Shown here piece by piece: positions 1 through 6,388 of a stretch of 53,398 bases of DNA (positions are counted from its first letter, which is position 1; every line of letters starts with the position of its first letter). Made by a program: the position numbers and the translations under genes. This DNA is from a virus. The DNA lies in the IMG/VR virus record IMGVR_UViG_3300021079_000008, positions 1-53,398 of that record. One strand, given 5' to 3'. The notes beneath the pieces are model-generated. The model saw only the letters and a program-made list of their open reading frames with translations, was not told where the DNA came from and made no database searches.

Positions 1-68
1 CCATCAGGTCCTCTACTAAGATCAAATCTTTCTTTGTGTGTAATGGGCAATATTAATTTTGTGCTCAT
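1..68 (-). CDS. 5' end of a leftward gene cut by the window edge
   Basis: On the minus strand an ATG at 66-68 opens a frame of 22 complete codons with no stop before the edge. It begins MSTKLILPITHKERFDLSRG. It lies 48 bases downstream of the next minus-strand gene, in the same orientation and with the tight spacing of this block. I do not recognise the product from so short a piece. It could also be a chance frame, since 22 codons is weak evidence. The direction and spacing favour a real gene continuing to the left. Confidence 0.45.
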   Translation of the reverse strand, partial: MSTKLILPITHKERFDLSRGPD

Positions 69-116
69 AAAATAATTCATCTAGTTATATGTCTAGCAAC
101 ATTTAAGGGGAAATTT

Positions 117-467
117 TTATTTATTATATTGTCTATCTTCTGCATATTCTACATCAACACACCATTGTTCTAATGCTGGTATTGCAGGATAAGAATAAAC
201 ATCCCACCACTCACTACCATCATATTCTCCTCTTTCCATCCATACACCATCTTCACACCAAATAATACCAAATAGATTTTGACCACCATATCCAGCATCA
301 TAATTGAAATCTAAGCTGTTAATAAACTTTTGATATTCATCTTCTGTATATTTAGGTTTTAAATTAAAGGTGGATTTATTATCATCCCAAGAATCTCCAC
401 AAGCAATTGTAGCACAAATTACCTTAAATCCAATAATCCTTTTTAAGAATTCTTCTTTTGCGTTCAT
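117..467 (-). CDS. Small acidic phage protein of unknown function
   Basis: About 116 residues from the preferred start at 467 (MNAKEEFLKRI). An upstream in-frame ATG at 506 would add 13 residues, but the A/T-rich stretch just before 467 looks like a normal leader of this phage, and related small proteins as I recall them begin near the MNAKEEF segment. The C-terminal half is rich in aromatic and acidic residues, with a GYGGQ-(x3)-GIIW-(x9)-RGEYDGSEWW core. That core looks like a compact conserved alpha/beta fold seen in small crAss-like phage ORFs. There is no signal peptide or membrane segment. It probably belongs to the leftward early block. Function is unknown. Confidence 0.7.
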   Translation of the reverse strand: MNAKEEFLKRIIGFKVICATIACGDSWDDNKSTFNLKPKYTEDEYQKFINSLDFNYDAGYGGQNLFGIIWCEDGVWMERGEYDGSEWWDVYSYPAIPALEQWCVDVEYAEDRQYNK

Positions 468-568
468 AACGATTAGTTTTAATTGTGAGCTTCTATTATC
501 AATCATGAATTGAATGTCAGCCTCTATAGCTGAAACAGAAGAGAGCTTGTTAAAGCCCTTTACATAAA

Positions 569-790
569 TTATCCTTCATTGTAATAATAAGGAGTGATAG
601 CCAAAACATTTCTATAAACTTTATAATCTCCATCAACATACAACTTAATCTCTTCTTTACCACTAGGAATAACATATTTATTATCTGCATCCACTACAAT
701 ACTATCTTTACTATACATAGATGCTTCTGGATAGATGGATGAATCTATTTGATTAGCATTGAAAATGATTCTAAATGTTGTGCTGCTCAT
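569..790 (-). CDS. Small hypothetical protein
   Basis: 73 residues, minus strand, ending in TAA, in line with the 117-467 gene with about 100 bases between them. The sequence alternates short beta-like stretches (TFRIIFNANQI, EIKLYVDGDYKVYRNVLAI), suggesting a small beta-rich protein. There are no cysteines, no membrane segment and no recognised motif. It is the first gene of the leftward block after the non-coding region at 791-1197, so it may be an early gene. I found no convincing TTTG/TAnnTTTG promoter directly upstream on the minus strand. I do not recognise the family. Confidence 0.55.
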   Translation of the reverse strand: MSSTTFRIIFNANQIDSSIYPEASMYSKDSIVVDADNKYVIPSGKEEIKLYVDGDYKVYRNVLAITPYYYNEG

Positions 791-1197
791 AATATATCTT
801 TGTCTGTTATAAAGGAGACAATACCTCTTTAATGCTATATGTATGTGTGTTATACAGCATATTTTGAATGTTGTTAATTATTGCTCGTATGTCCAAAGGG
901 TGTTCACACCACCTCATTCAATCACTCAGATCTATTTGATAATCAATGAGTTATGAAGGATTTCTCTCATTAATATATAAATAATTCATATATGTTTATA
1001 CACCCTTACACATTACATATATATTATATACTACTAACGTATAAACTTTTAAATTCCCGGGTTTAAATTATTTCTCATTTTGCATAACTGACACATTATC
1101 AATCTATTAACACCAATATCTGCGTCTATGCCACATACAACAATTCCCATTTCCCACCCTAATGTAACAATATTACCCACCCATATATATATAATAA
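791..1197. other. Non-coding AT-rich intergenic region
   Basis: About 400 bases with no open frame I would call a gene. It is very AT-rich with runs of TA (around 1020-1030 and 1181-1192) and contains the imperfect palindrome at 1048-1067. It lies between the leftward small genes and the terminator of the isolated 136-aa gene. Such a region at the switch of gene direction is a natural place for early promoters, operators or a replication origin. I see no iterons, and no promoter matching both boxes on the minus strand, so any such role is inference. Confidence 0.6.
1048..1067. repeat. 20-bp imperfect palindrome centred on CCCGGG
   Basis: TTTAAATTCCCGGGTTTAAA: the outer six positions pair perfectly as TTTAAA/TTTAAA. 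The centre pairs with two G-T mismatches and has a GC-rich core that stands out in an AT-rich region. Two-fold symmetry of this size fits a dimeric regulator site. It could also be part of an origin, or chance. Confidence 0.35.
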
Positions 1198-1233
1198 AAG
1201 AGCACACACCGTAATGAAACGATGTGTACTCTT
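1198..1233 (-). terminator. Intrinsic terminator of the 136-aa gene
   Basis: Read on the minus strand, a 14-bp stem (AAGAGTACACATCG with CGGTGTGTGCTCTT, including G-T pairs) has an 8-base loop and is followed by a T-rich run (TTATTAT). It starts 7 bases after the TAA at 1241-1243. The other strand lacks a T run, so it mainly stops leftward transcription. It makes the 136-aa gene a self-contained transcription unit. Confidence 0.85.
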
Positions 1234-1240
1234 TGATTGA

Positions 1241-1651
1241 TTATGGTGCTAACAGTTCGTTTAACAGGCTGTCTGTAACAGGTGCTGTAGCAAGATGTTC
1301 GTAACGCTTAATCTTTGCTTTGTGTTCTGCTCTACGTTCTGTTTGTTGGAAGCTAACGAAGCTATCAAACGCTAATGTGTCAACTGTTGCAGTGGTCTCT
1401 TCGCCATTACTGTCAACTGTGATAACCTCACGTGAACCTTGTGTAAGTTTAACGCTATCAACATTACCGTTGTTGAATGCAGCCACAAATGGACTATCAT
1501 TATCAACCGCAAACACTTTGCCGTCATACTTAAAACGTGAGAAGGTTTTACCGTCTTTACCTTTCTGTGTAGTAGCCTTGTATTTATTATTAGTATCAAT
1601 AATACTAATTTCGTCTACAAGGGTGTCTGTTAATTTAATTGGCTGTGCCAT
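1241..1651 (-). CDS. Isolated, probably highly expressed 136-aa protein, candidate virion accessory protein
   Basis: 136 residues, MAQPIKLTDTLV at the N-terminus, ATG at 1651 preceded by an A/T-rich leader. The middle looks beta-rich (repeated short strands with VDSNGEE turns). The C-terminal third is helical and charged (TERRAEHKAKIKRYEHL) and ends in LLNELLAP. Nearly the same eight residues occur near the N-terminus of the scaffold-like protein (LLNDLLAP, residues 28-35). The base and codon composition is visibly more GC-rich than the small genes around it and resembles the major capsid gene, which suggests strong expression. It has its own promoter candidate, a structured leader and a strong terminator. 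I do not recognise the family. A head-decoration or packaged accessory protein is my inference; a highly expressed early regulator is the alternative. Confidence 0.75.
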   Translation of the reverse strand: MAQPIKLTDTLVDEISIIDTNNKYKATTQKGKDGKTFSRFKYDGKVFAVDNDSPFVAAFNNGNVDSVKLTQGSREVITVDSNGEETTATVDTLAFDSFVSFQQTERRAEHKAKIKRYEHLATAPVTDSLLNELLAP

Positions 1652-1800
1652 ATGATTTGATTACAGTATTTAACGTGCCTGAAAACACGAATGATGATTA
1701 ATAACAGGTGGGAATAGCCCCAACTGTCTAAACTCTACGAGGGGTCTTGGGATGGAGTAACCTCCTCTCCCATAGATAGAATGATGGGGGGTATTTAAAA
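1652..1800 (-). promoter_or_regulatory. Structured 5' leader of the 136-aa gene
   Basis: About 150 bases between the promoter candidate and the start codon carry three successive inverted repeats: CGTG/CACG (1674-1689), CAGGTGGG/CCCAACTG (1705-1726, one mismatch) and TGGGA-TGGAG/CTCC-TC-TCCCA (1748-1773). They are the most GC-rich part of an otherwise AT-rich region. A structured leader could stabilise the mRNA or bind a regulator. I recognise no known riboswitch class. Confidence 0.4.
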
Positions 1801-1808
1801 AAAAATTT

Positions 1809-1839
1809 TAAATGTAAGGGGTTGATAATGAAAGACATA
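1809..1839 (-). promoter_or_regulatory. Candidate Bacteroidota-type promoter for the 136-aa gene
   Basis: On the minus strand TATG (one mismatch to TTTG), a 19-bp spacer and TACATTTA (one mismatch to TAnnTTTG). Transcription would start near 1800. Each box has a mismatch, so this is weaker than the rightward promoters. Confidence 0.4.
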
Positions 1840-1882
1840 CATTATGTTAGCCCGTTTTATTCTACATCTATAGGAAAATAAA

Positions 1883-1915
1883 TTTGGATGGTATTATAAA
1901 AGGGGTATATCTTTG
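1883..1915 (+). promoter_or_regulatory. Rightward Bacteroidota-type promoter, distal
   Basis: TTTG at 1883-1886, a 21-bp spacer, TATCTTTG at 1908-1915: full matches to both boxes. It would give a leader of about 150 bases before the first plus-strand gene. Confidence 0.65.
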
Positions 1916-2031
1916 GGGTAGGATGGGTGGGGAAGGATATATAAGCTTTTAAATGTTCCTCTATATAAATGTTATGTGGGTATTGAAAAGGAAATTTAAT
2001 GCATAATATAGCAATAATTTAAATATTTGTA

Positions 2032-2062
2032 TTTGTTAATGTAAAAAGATGTCTTATCTTTG
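2032..2062 (+). promoter_or_regulatory. Rightward Bacteroidota-type promoter, proximal
   Basis: TTTG at 2032-2035, exactly 19 bases, then TATCTTTG at 2055-2062. This is a perfect match to the Bacteroidota sigma consensus, with a -7 box identical to the upstream promoter. Transcription would start around 2067-2070, just before the ATG at 2075. This also excludes the TTG at 2060 as a start codon, because it lies inside the -7 box. Confidence 0.8.
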
Positions 2063-2074
2063 TTAAAATTAAAT

Positions 2075-2434
2075 ATGGAAATGTCTTCTAAAACAGTTAT
2101 TGTACAGACCCTTAAACAGCAATTGGGTGATGAATACGCTATAGGTGAGAAGTATTATTCTGTTCTCTCGTCTATTAATAATTTGAAATTGACACAGAGG
2201 GAGATTCAGCTTGTAGCTTTTACAGCGATTAAAGGGAATATTTCTTATGCTAATATAAGGGAAGAGTTTTGTAAGAAGTATAACACCTCCTCTCCAACAA
2301 TTAACAATATCATTTCTAAGTTGAAGAAGATCAATGTGTTAGTGAAGGATGGTACAAAGGTGAAGGTGAACAGTCTTATTATTCTGGATTTCAACAAGGA
2401 TGTCACATTAGAAATTAAGTTGATACATGGATAA
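2075..2434 (+). CDS. Winged-helix DNA-binding protein, candidate regulator of the rightward operon
   Basis: About 119 residues starting at ATG 2075 (MEMSSKTVIVQTL); ATG 2081 is an equally possible start two codons on. Residues roughly 45-90 look like a helix-turn-helix with wing (LTQREIQLVAF, then a second and third helix with TSSPTINNIISKLKK). The sequence then turns into short strands typical of a wing (VLVKDGTKVKVNSLI). It is the first gene behind two tandem promoters and overlaps the following HU-like gene by 8 bases, so it is translated with it. A transcription regulator of the structural operon is the natural role. The exact family is unknown to me. Confidence 0.7.
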   Translation: MEMSSKTVIVQTLKQQLGDEYAIGEKYYSVLSSINNLKLTQREIQLVAFTAIKGNISYANIREEFCKKYNTSSPTINNIISKLKKINVLVKDGTKVKVNSLIILDFNKDVTLEIKLIHG

Positions 2435-2840
2435 GCCAATAAGCCTTTCAGTTAAGGATTATATTATTAGAAAGATGGCTGTCAAAATGATGGTGGGAGA
2501 GAAGATGTTAGATGCTGTTATAATGCATCAGTTCAGTTCTGCTAATGAAGCGTTAAGAACAAATATGAGTGTTGAGGTGGCAGGGTTTGGGAAATTCCTT
2601 TTTAATATAAAGAAGGCACATAAGAAGATGGATAAGATGCTATCACAGAAGAGGGTTTTTGAAAACATTCTTCTAAGACCCGACCTTACAGAACAGAAGC
2701 AACATTCGACACAGGTGAAACTAAATAACATCCTTTTATGTATAGAAACATTAAAACCAAAATTAGATGAATTTCAAACAGATATACGAGGGATGGAGGA
2801 ACAACTTGATTCCCCCAGCTCATCTGAAGGAGCTGATTGA
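2427..2840 (+). CDS. HU/IHF-like DNA-binding protein with extended C-terminus
   Basis: 137 residues. Residues about 10-75 fit the HU/IHF fold. Two helices (DYIIRKMAVKMMVGEKMLDAVI) are followed by FSSANEALRTNMSVEVAGFGKF and a basic arm (NIKKAHKKM), the GFGxF turn being the family signature. The last 60 residues are an added helical tail (KLNNILLCIETLKPKL) ending in an acidic, Ser-rich stretch. HU/IHF proteins bend DNA. Paired IHF-like genes are a known feature of crAss-like phages, and a second copy lies at 20748-21224. It overlaps its upstream neighbour by 8 bases and the following gene by 74 bases. Confidence 0.75.
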   Translation: MDKPISLSVKDYIIRKMAVKMMVGEKMLDAVIMHQFSSANEALRTNMSVEVAGFGKFLFNIKKAHKKMDKMLSQKRVFENILLRPDLTEQKQHSTQVKLNNILLCIETLKPKLDEFQTDIRGMEEQLDSPSSSEGAD

Positions 2841-3066
2841 AAAGACAGCTCAAGAACGTATTAACATATGTTTAACTTGTCCGAGGTATTCAGCTAATGC
2901 AAAGAAGAAAGGATATGAAACAATTAGACCAGACATTCATTGTGTAGAATGTGGATGTACCTTGGCAGCTAAAACAAAATGTCTATCGTGTGAATGTCCC
3001 TTAAAGAAATGGGAAGCTCAATTGACACAAGAACAAGAACAACAATTAACAAATGGAGAACGATAA
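2767..3066 (+). CDS. Zinc-ribbon protein
   Basis: 99 residues. The N-terminal helix (MNFKQIYEGWRNNLIPP) is followed by a cluster of cysteines: CLTC, then HCVECGC, then CLSCEC. These could bind one or two zinc ions. The last residues are Gln/Glu-rich. The gene starts inside the end of the HU-like gene in another frame, 74 bases before that gene's stop, and overlaps the next gene by 14 bases. Similar short 'EGWRNN..PP' zinc-ribbon proteins occur next to packaging genes in crAss-like phages, as I recall. Whether it binds nucleic acid or a protein cannot be told from the sequence. Confidence 0.75.
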   Translation: MNFKQIYEGWRNNLIPPAHLKELIEKTAQERINICLTCPRYSANAKKKGYETIRPDIHCVECGCTLAAKTKCLSCECPLKKWEAQLTQEQEQQLTNGER

Positions 3067-3289
3067 TAATTATGATGTACGACTTATGAAGATTCCTTTA
3101 CACAATCTTCTAGATATGCTCCATGCCATATATAATAAAGGTGTGGATTATATTGACATATTAGGAGTGAATAATGTGGAACAAGATACATTAACTATTA
3201 CATATTCAAAAGACTATCTGGCAAAAGAGGAAGATAAACAAGATCCTCCTGCAGATCTATCAGACGAAAACTTAAACCAATTTATATGA
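3053..3289 (+). CDS. Small acidic hypothetical protein
   Basis: 78 residues. It starts at an ATG within the last codons of the zinc-ribbon gene and ends in a TGA that overlaps the ATG of the next small gene (ATGA). The first 55 residues look like a small alpha/beta domain (LMKIPLHNLLDMLHAIYNKGVDYIDILG cut by strands). The C-terminus is acidic and probably disordered (KEEDKQDPPADLSDE). No known motif. Coupled translation with its neighbours suggests a role in the same step, perhaps packaging or regulation. Confidence 0.65.
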   Translation: MENDNNYDVRLMKIPLHNLLDMLHAIYNKGVDYIDILGVNNVEQDTLTITYSKDYLAKEEDKQDPPADLSDENLNQFI

Positions 3290-3465
3290 ACCCATCAGTA
3301 GAAGCCTGGATTGTAATTGAGAAACTGGCTGCATTATGTGCTACACCAAATGTAAATGAAGATGTATTACTAGCTGCCAATGAACAGATTGCAGAATTAT
3401 TAAAGAATGTAATAACACCTAATCTAGCAAAGCTTAAGGCACAAGGCTCTGGCTTAATAATTTAA
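3286..3465 (+). CDS. Very small helical protein (59 aa)
   Basis: A 59-residue frame starting at an ATG that overlaps the previous stop by four bases (ATGA) and ending 5 bases before the next ATG. It fills the only gap in an otherwise gapless operon, which is the main reason to call it. The product (MNPSVEAWIVIEKLAALCA at the start) looks like two amphipathic helices, with no zinc or membrane motif. Function unknown. Confidence 0.65.
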   Translation: MNPSVEAWIVIEKLAALCATPNVNEDVLLAANEQIAELLKNVITPNLAKLKAQGSGLII

Positions 3466-3470
3466 TACAC

Positions 3471-3755
3471 ATGAGCAGACAACCAAACAACTACAATAAG
3501 ATTCTTCACCTCCTACAAGAACTACATATATGCTATCCTACATATAATATGGGTAGACATCTATCTACAATATTGGATGAATATGGAAACATATGGGGGA
3601 TTACAGATAAGGAATTAGCCTTTGCCTTAGAGAAATATAAAGCAAAGCTTGACATGGATATTCCTCATACAGATGATTCTGAATTGGAAAACATCATTAG
3701 GGAAGGGATGGATTTAGATAATATTTTAAAAGAAGAAGAAGATGGGGACTATTAA
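3471..3755 (+). CDS. Conserved-looking small protein of the pre-terminase cluster
   Basis: 94 residues. The core contains HLLQELHICYPTYNMGRHL followed by TILDEYGNIWGITDKELAFAL and an acidic helical tail ending in EEEDGDY. The well-spaced aromatic and Gly positions suggest a folded, conserved domain rather than a chance frame. I believe similar sequences occur before the terminase in other crAss-like phages but cannot name a function. It overlaps the next gene by 14 bases. Confidence 0.65.
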   Translation: MSRQPNNYNKILHLLQELHICYPTYNMGRHLSTILDEYGNIWGITDKELAFALEKYKAKLDMDIPHTDDSELENIIREGMDLDNILKEEEDGDY

Positions 3756-4044
3756 AAAAGTAGAAATTATTGGAGGTATAGTTTTTGAAACTGATCCTAA
3801 TGACATACCACCTTGTAATCCAGATAATAGTTGTGATATTATACAGGAGTTTATTGGAGAAAAGGAATACTCTTATGATGAATATCTCAGAGTGAAGAGA
3901 GATTGTATAAGAGAGATAGGAAATATTGAAGATACTATAGAAGCTCATGCATCTAAAATTAGAGAGAGTATAAGTTATATTACAGAACTTAAGTATAAGA
4001 TGGATGAAGCTTTTAAAAAATACAAGTCATCATGGCAGCAATAA
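3742..4044 (+). CDS. Small hypothetical protein with helical C-terminus
   Basis: 100 residues, overlapping both neighbours by 13-14 bases. The N-terminal part (KKVEIIGGIVFETDPNDIPPC) looks like two strands with a Cys-containing loop. From about residue 35 onward it is predicted helical and charged, consistent with a coiled coil (DCIREIGNIEDTIEAHASKI). No known family. The position directly before the putative small terminase makes a packaging-related role possible, but this is inference only. Confidence 0.6.
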   Translation: MGTIKKVEIIGGIVFETDPNDIPPCNPDNSCDIIQEFIGEKEYSYDEYLRVKRDCIREIGNIEDTIEAHASKIRESISYITELKYKMDEAFKKYKSSWQQ

Positions 4045-4364
4045 AGAAAGCTACATATATTAATACAGAACTCGATTGGGCTGAAGAACAATTAACATCC
4101 TGGAGAGCATATGTGACAGCTAATCAGCTTCATGAGCTTAAGGATAGGATTGAATGGAAGCCTACATCAAAAGGAGGAATGCTTCCTATGGTGATAGCTA
4201 GTATTGAGGCACAAGGCAAGTTTGTACAGGAAACAATGAAGAACTATCTTGCCCTATTAGAGGTGGTGGATAAACTTAGAAGGATAGAGGAATCGAAGAT
4301 TGAGGTGAGAGGTAATGGAGGACTGTCAGGAATGGCAGAAGACTTCATCAAGAACAGAAAATAA
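4032..4364 (+). CDS. Candidate small terminase subunit
   Basis: 110 residues, mostly helical, with a basic N-terminus, a long central helix and a C-terminal Gly-rich basic tail (RGNGGLSGMAEDF). Its stop overlaps the ATG of the large terminase (TAATG), the usual position and coupling of a small terminase gene. It contains the segment ELKDRIEWKPTSKGGMLPMV, which resembles conserved sequences upstream of the terminase in related phages. I see no clear helix-turn-helix, so the call rests on context, size and helicity. A general packaging accessory protein is the alternative. Confidence 0.45.
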   Translation: MAAIKKATYINTELDWAEEQLTSWRAYVTANQLHELKDRIEWKPTSKGGMLPMVIASIEAQGKFVQETMKNYLALLEVVDKLRRIEESKIEVRGNGGLSGMAEDFIKNRK

Positions 4365-6388
4365 TGAACGAACTACAGAGTATAGATTATAAAGACTGGT
4401 TTATGAATCAGGGTAGGATTCCTGATAAGGAGTCCTCTGAATATAAATCATTCTTTGATTTTCATAAGGAGCTATGTTTAAATGGAGCTATGATGAATGG
4501 GGTTTATATTAACCCCTTTCTCTATTGGCATTTAAACATCTGGCATACAGAGGTGGATGTGATTGATGAGAGAGGAAGGATTGCACAGAAATATGCCAAT
4601 CCTTTGCTTCGTGATAATGAGTGGATTGTAACTAATGAAATAGACAGAGCTCAACAGGATAAAAAAGGACTTGTAATATTAGGTATACGAAGGTTTGCTA
4701 AGAGTGTTATTGAAGCTTCTTATATAGGATGGGGAGCTACATTTGATGAGAACTCTCAGAACATTATTGCTGGACTAAATGCTCCAGATATAAAACTGAT
4801 TACAGATAAGCTTGATAAGGGACTTAACTTTGTTCCTGAATATTGGAGGTGGCAAAGGATTGAGGATAATTGGAAGAACCAAGTAACCCTTGGAGTTAAA
4901 ACAAAAGCAGGAGAACGTATTCCATTCTCTCAGATCCTTATTAGGAACTTAGATGAAGGTAATAACGAAGAAGCTATTGCTGGTACAAAACCACGTAAAT
5001 TAATTATAGATGAGATTGGTAAAGGAAGTTTCCTTAGAGGTTTTCAAGCCTCTGTTCCAGGTTTTACAACACCATATGGATGGGGTTGTTCTCCTATCCT
5101 TACAGGTACTGGAGGTGATATGAAGAAATTTATGGATGCTAAGTCCTTGATGTTTGACGTAGATAATTTCAACTTCCTTACATATAATAATGAGAAAGAT
5201 GATAAACGTATTCATGGCTTATTTATTTCGAATAAATATCGCATGGAGGCTAAAGAGGAAAGTACATTAGGAGCTTTCTTAAATGAACCTCTAACAAGTG
5301 ATCTGCATAATGTAAAGATGTTAGTGTCTAATGAGGAGAAAGCAATGAAGATTACAAATGACAATTTAGAAAGATTAAAGAAAGCAGGAGATAGAATTGC
5401 CTATTTAAAGGAGAAGATGTATTATCCTCAGGAAGTGGATGATATATTCCTTAATGAGGATACAAATATATTTGATATTGAGTCTGCTAAACGTCAGAAG
5501 ACCAGACTATTAAACCAAGAAAGAACTGGTATTCCTGTAATATTATTTAATGATGAAGGAAAGATTGGACATGAGTTTACAGATAAACAACCCATTACAA
5601 ACTTCCCTCTAAAGAATAGTGATCTAAAGGATGCCCCTGTTGTTATATATGAATTCCCTATAGAGAATCCTACATATGGATTATATGTAGCTGGAGTGGA
5701 TCCTTATAGACAAGGAAAGGCAGCATATAGTTCTTCTCTAGGAGCTGTATATGTGTATAAAAGAATGCATGATATTACAGGTGAGAAATATCAGGATATG
5801 TTCGTAGCTTCGTATGTAGCTCGTCCTGATAAAAAAGAAACATGGGAAGAACAAGCTCGTCTACTTATTAAATATTATAACGCCAGAACGTTATGTGAGA
5901 ATGATGATATATCATTTATTGAATATATGAAAGCCAAAGGGGATGCTCATTATTTAGAGAAGCAACCTCAATGGCTTATGGAGATTGTACCTAACACCAC
6001 TGTTAAACGTGAATATGGTGTACATAGGAGTTCTCAGAAAATAATCGACTATCTTCACAATTGCTTGAAGAAGTATATGGATGAAATTATATATACAGAG
6101 AAAGACGATGATGGTAAAATAATAAAAGAGGTTACAGGTGTAAGTAAGATGTTTGATCCTTTACTCCTTGAAGAACTAATACAATACAATGACCAAGGTA
6201 ACTTTGACCGTATTGTAGCAGCAGAACTAGCTATTGCTCAAGCACTTAAGATGGATCCTATAATGGGAAGAGTTGGTGGATCAGGTGATGAAAGAGTAAA
6301 GTCAATGTTTGCAAAGAAACAAAAGAATCAATTATTCACTGACTCTAGAGGATTATTTAATACTAAAAAAAGAAAATTGTTTACATAA
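4364..6388 (+). CDS. terL: Terminase large subunit
   Basis: 674 residues. This is the motor and nuclease that cuts concatemeric DNA and pumps it through the portal. A Walker A motif GIRRFAKS (residues 107-114) and a Walker B LIIDE (213-217, E217 the likely catalytic glutamate) define the N-terminal ATPase. The C-terminal nuclease half shows GVDPYRQG (metal-binding D446), CENDD, and FDRIVAAE (D615), the three acidic clusters of the RNase H-like terminase nuclease. The length is normal for the crAss-like family. It overlaps the putative small subunit upstream and the portal downstream by one base (TAATG), indicating translational coupling of the packaging genes. Confidence 0.93.
   Translation: MNELQSIDYKDWFMNQGRIPDKESSEYKSFFDFHKELCLNGAMMNGVYINPFLYWHLNIWHTEVDVIDERGRIAQKYANPLLRDNEWIVTNEIDRAQQDKKGLVILGIRRFAKSVIEASYIGWGATFDENSQNIIAGLNAPDIKLITDKLDKGLNFVPEYWRWQRIEDNWKNQVTLGVKTKAGERIPFSQILIRNLDEGNNEEAIAGTKPRKLIIDEIGKGSFLRGFQASVPGFTTPYGWGCSPILTGTGGDMKKFMDAKSLMFDVDNFNFLTYNNEKDDKRIHGLFISNKYRMEAKEESTLGAFLNEPLTSDLHNVKMLVSNEEKAMKITNDNLERLKKAGDRIAYLKEKMYYPQEVDDIFLNEDTNIFDIESAKRQKTRLLNQERTGIPVILFNDEGKIGHEFTDKQPITNFPLKNSDLKDAPVVIYEFPIENPTYGLYVAGVDPYRQGKAAYSSSLGAVYVYKRMHDITGEKYQDMFVASYVARPDKKETWEEQARLLIKYYNARTLCENDDISFIEYMKAKGDAHYLEKQPQWLMEIVPNTTVKREYGVHRSSQKIIDYLHNCLKKYMDEIIYTEKDDDGKIIKEVTGVSKMFDPLLLEELIQYNDQGNFDRIVAAELAIAQALKMDPIMGRVGGSGDERVKSMFAKKQKNQLFTDSRGLFNTKKRKLFT

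Noticed and set aside
795-802. TATCTTTG on the plus strand near the start of the 73-aa gene
   Set aside because: No TTTG 19-21 bases upstream and no plus-strand gene follows it; likely chance.
791-1240. tRNA or other stable RNA genes in the divergent region
   Set aside because: No cloverleaf or T-loop sequence (GGTTCRA) was found by eye on either strand.
1320-1655. Plus-strand frame opposite the 136-aa gene
   Set aside because: It is the mirror of the minus-strand gene, which has a terminator, promoter candidate and plausible protein sequence.
2060-2074. TTG start five codons upstream of the winged-helix gene
   Set aside because: The TTG lies within the TATCTTTG promoter box (2055-2062); the transcript would start after it.
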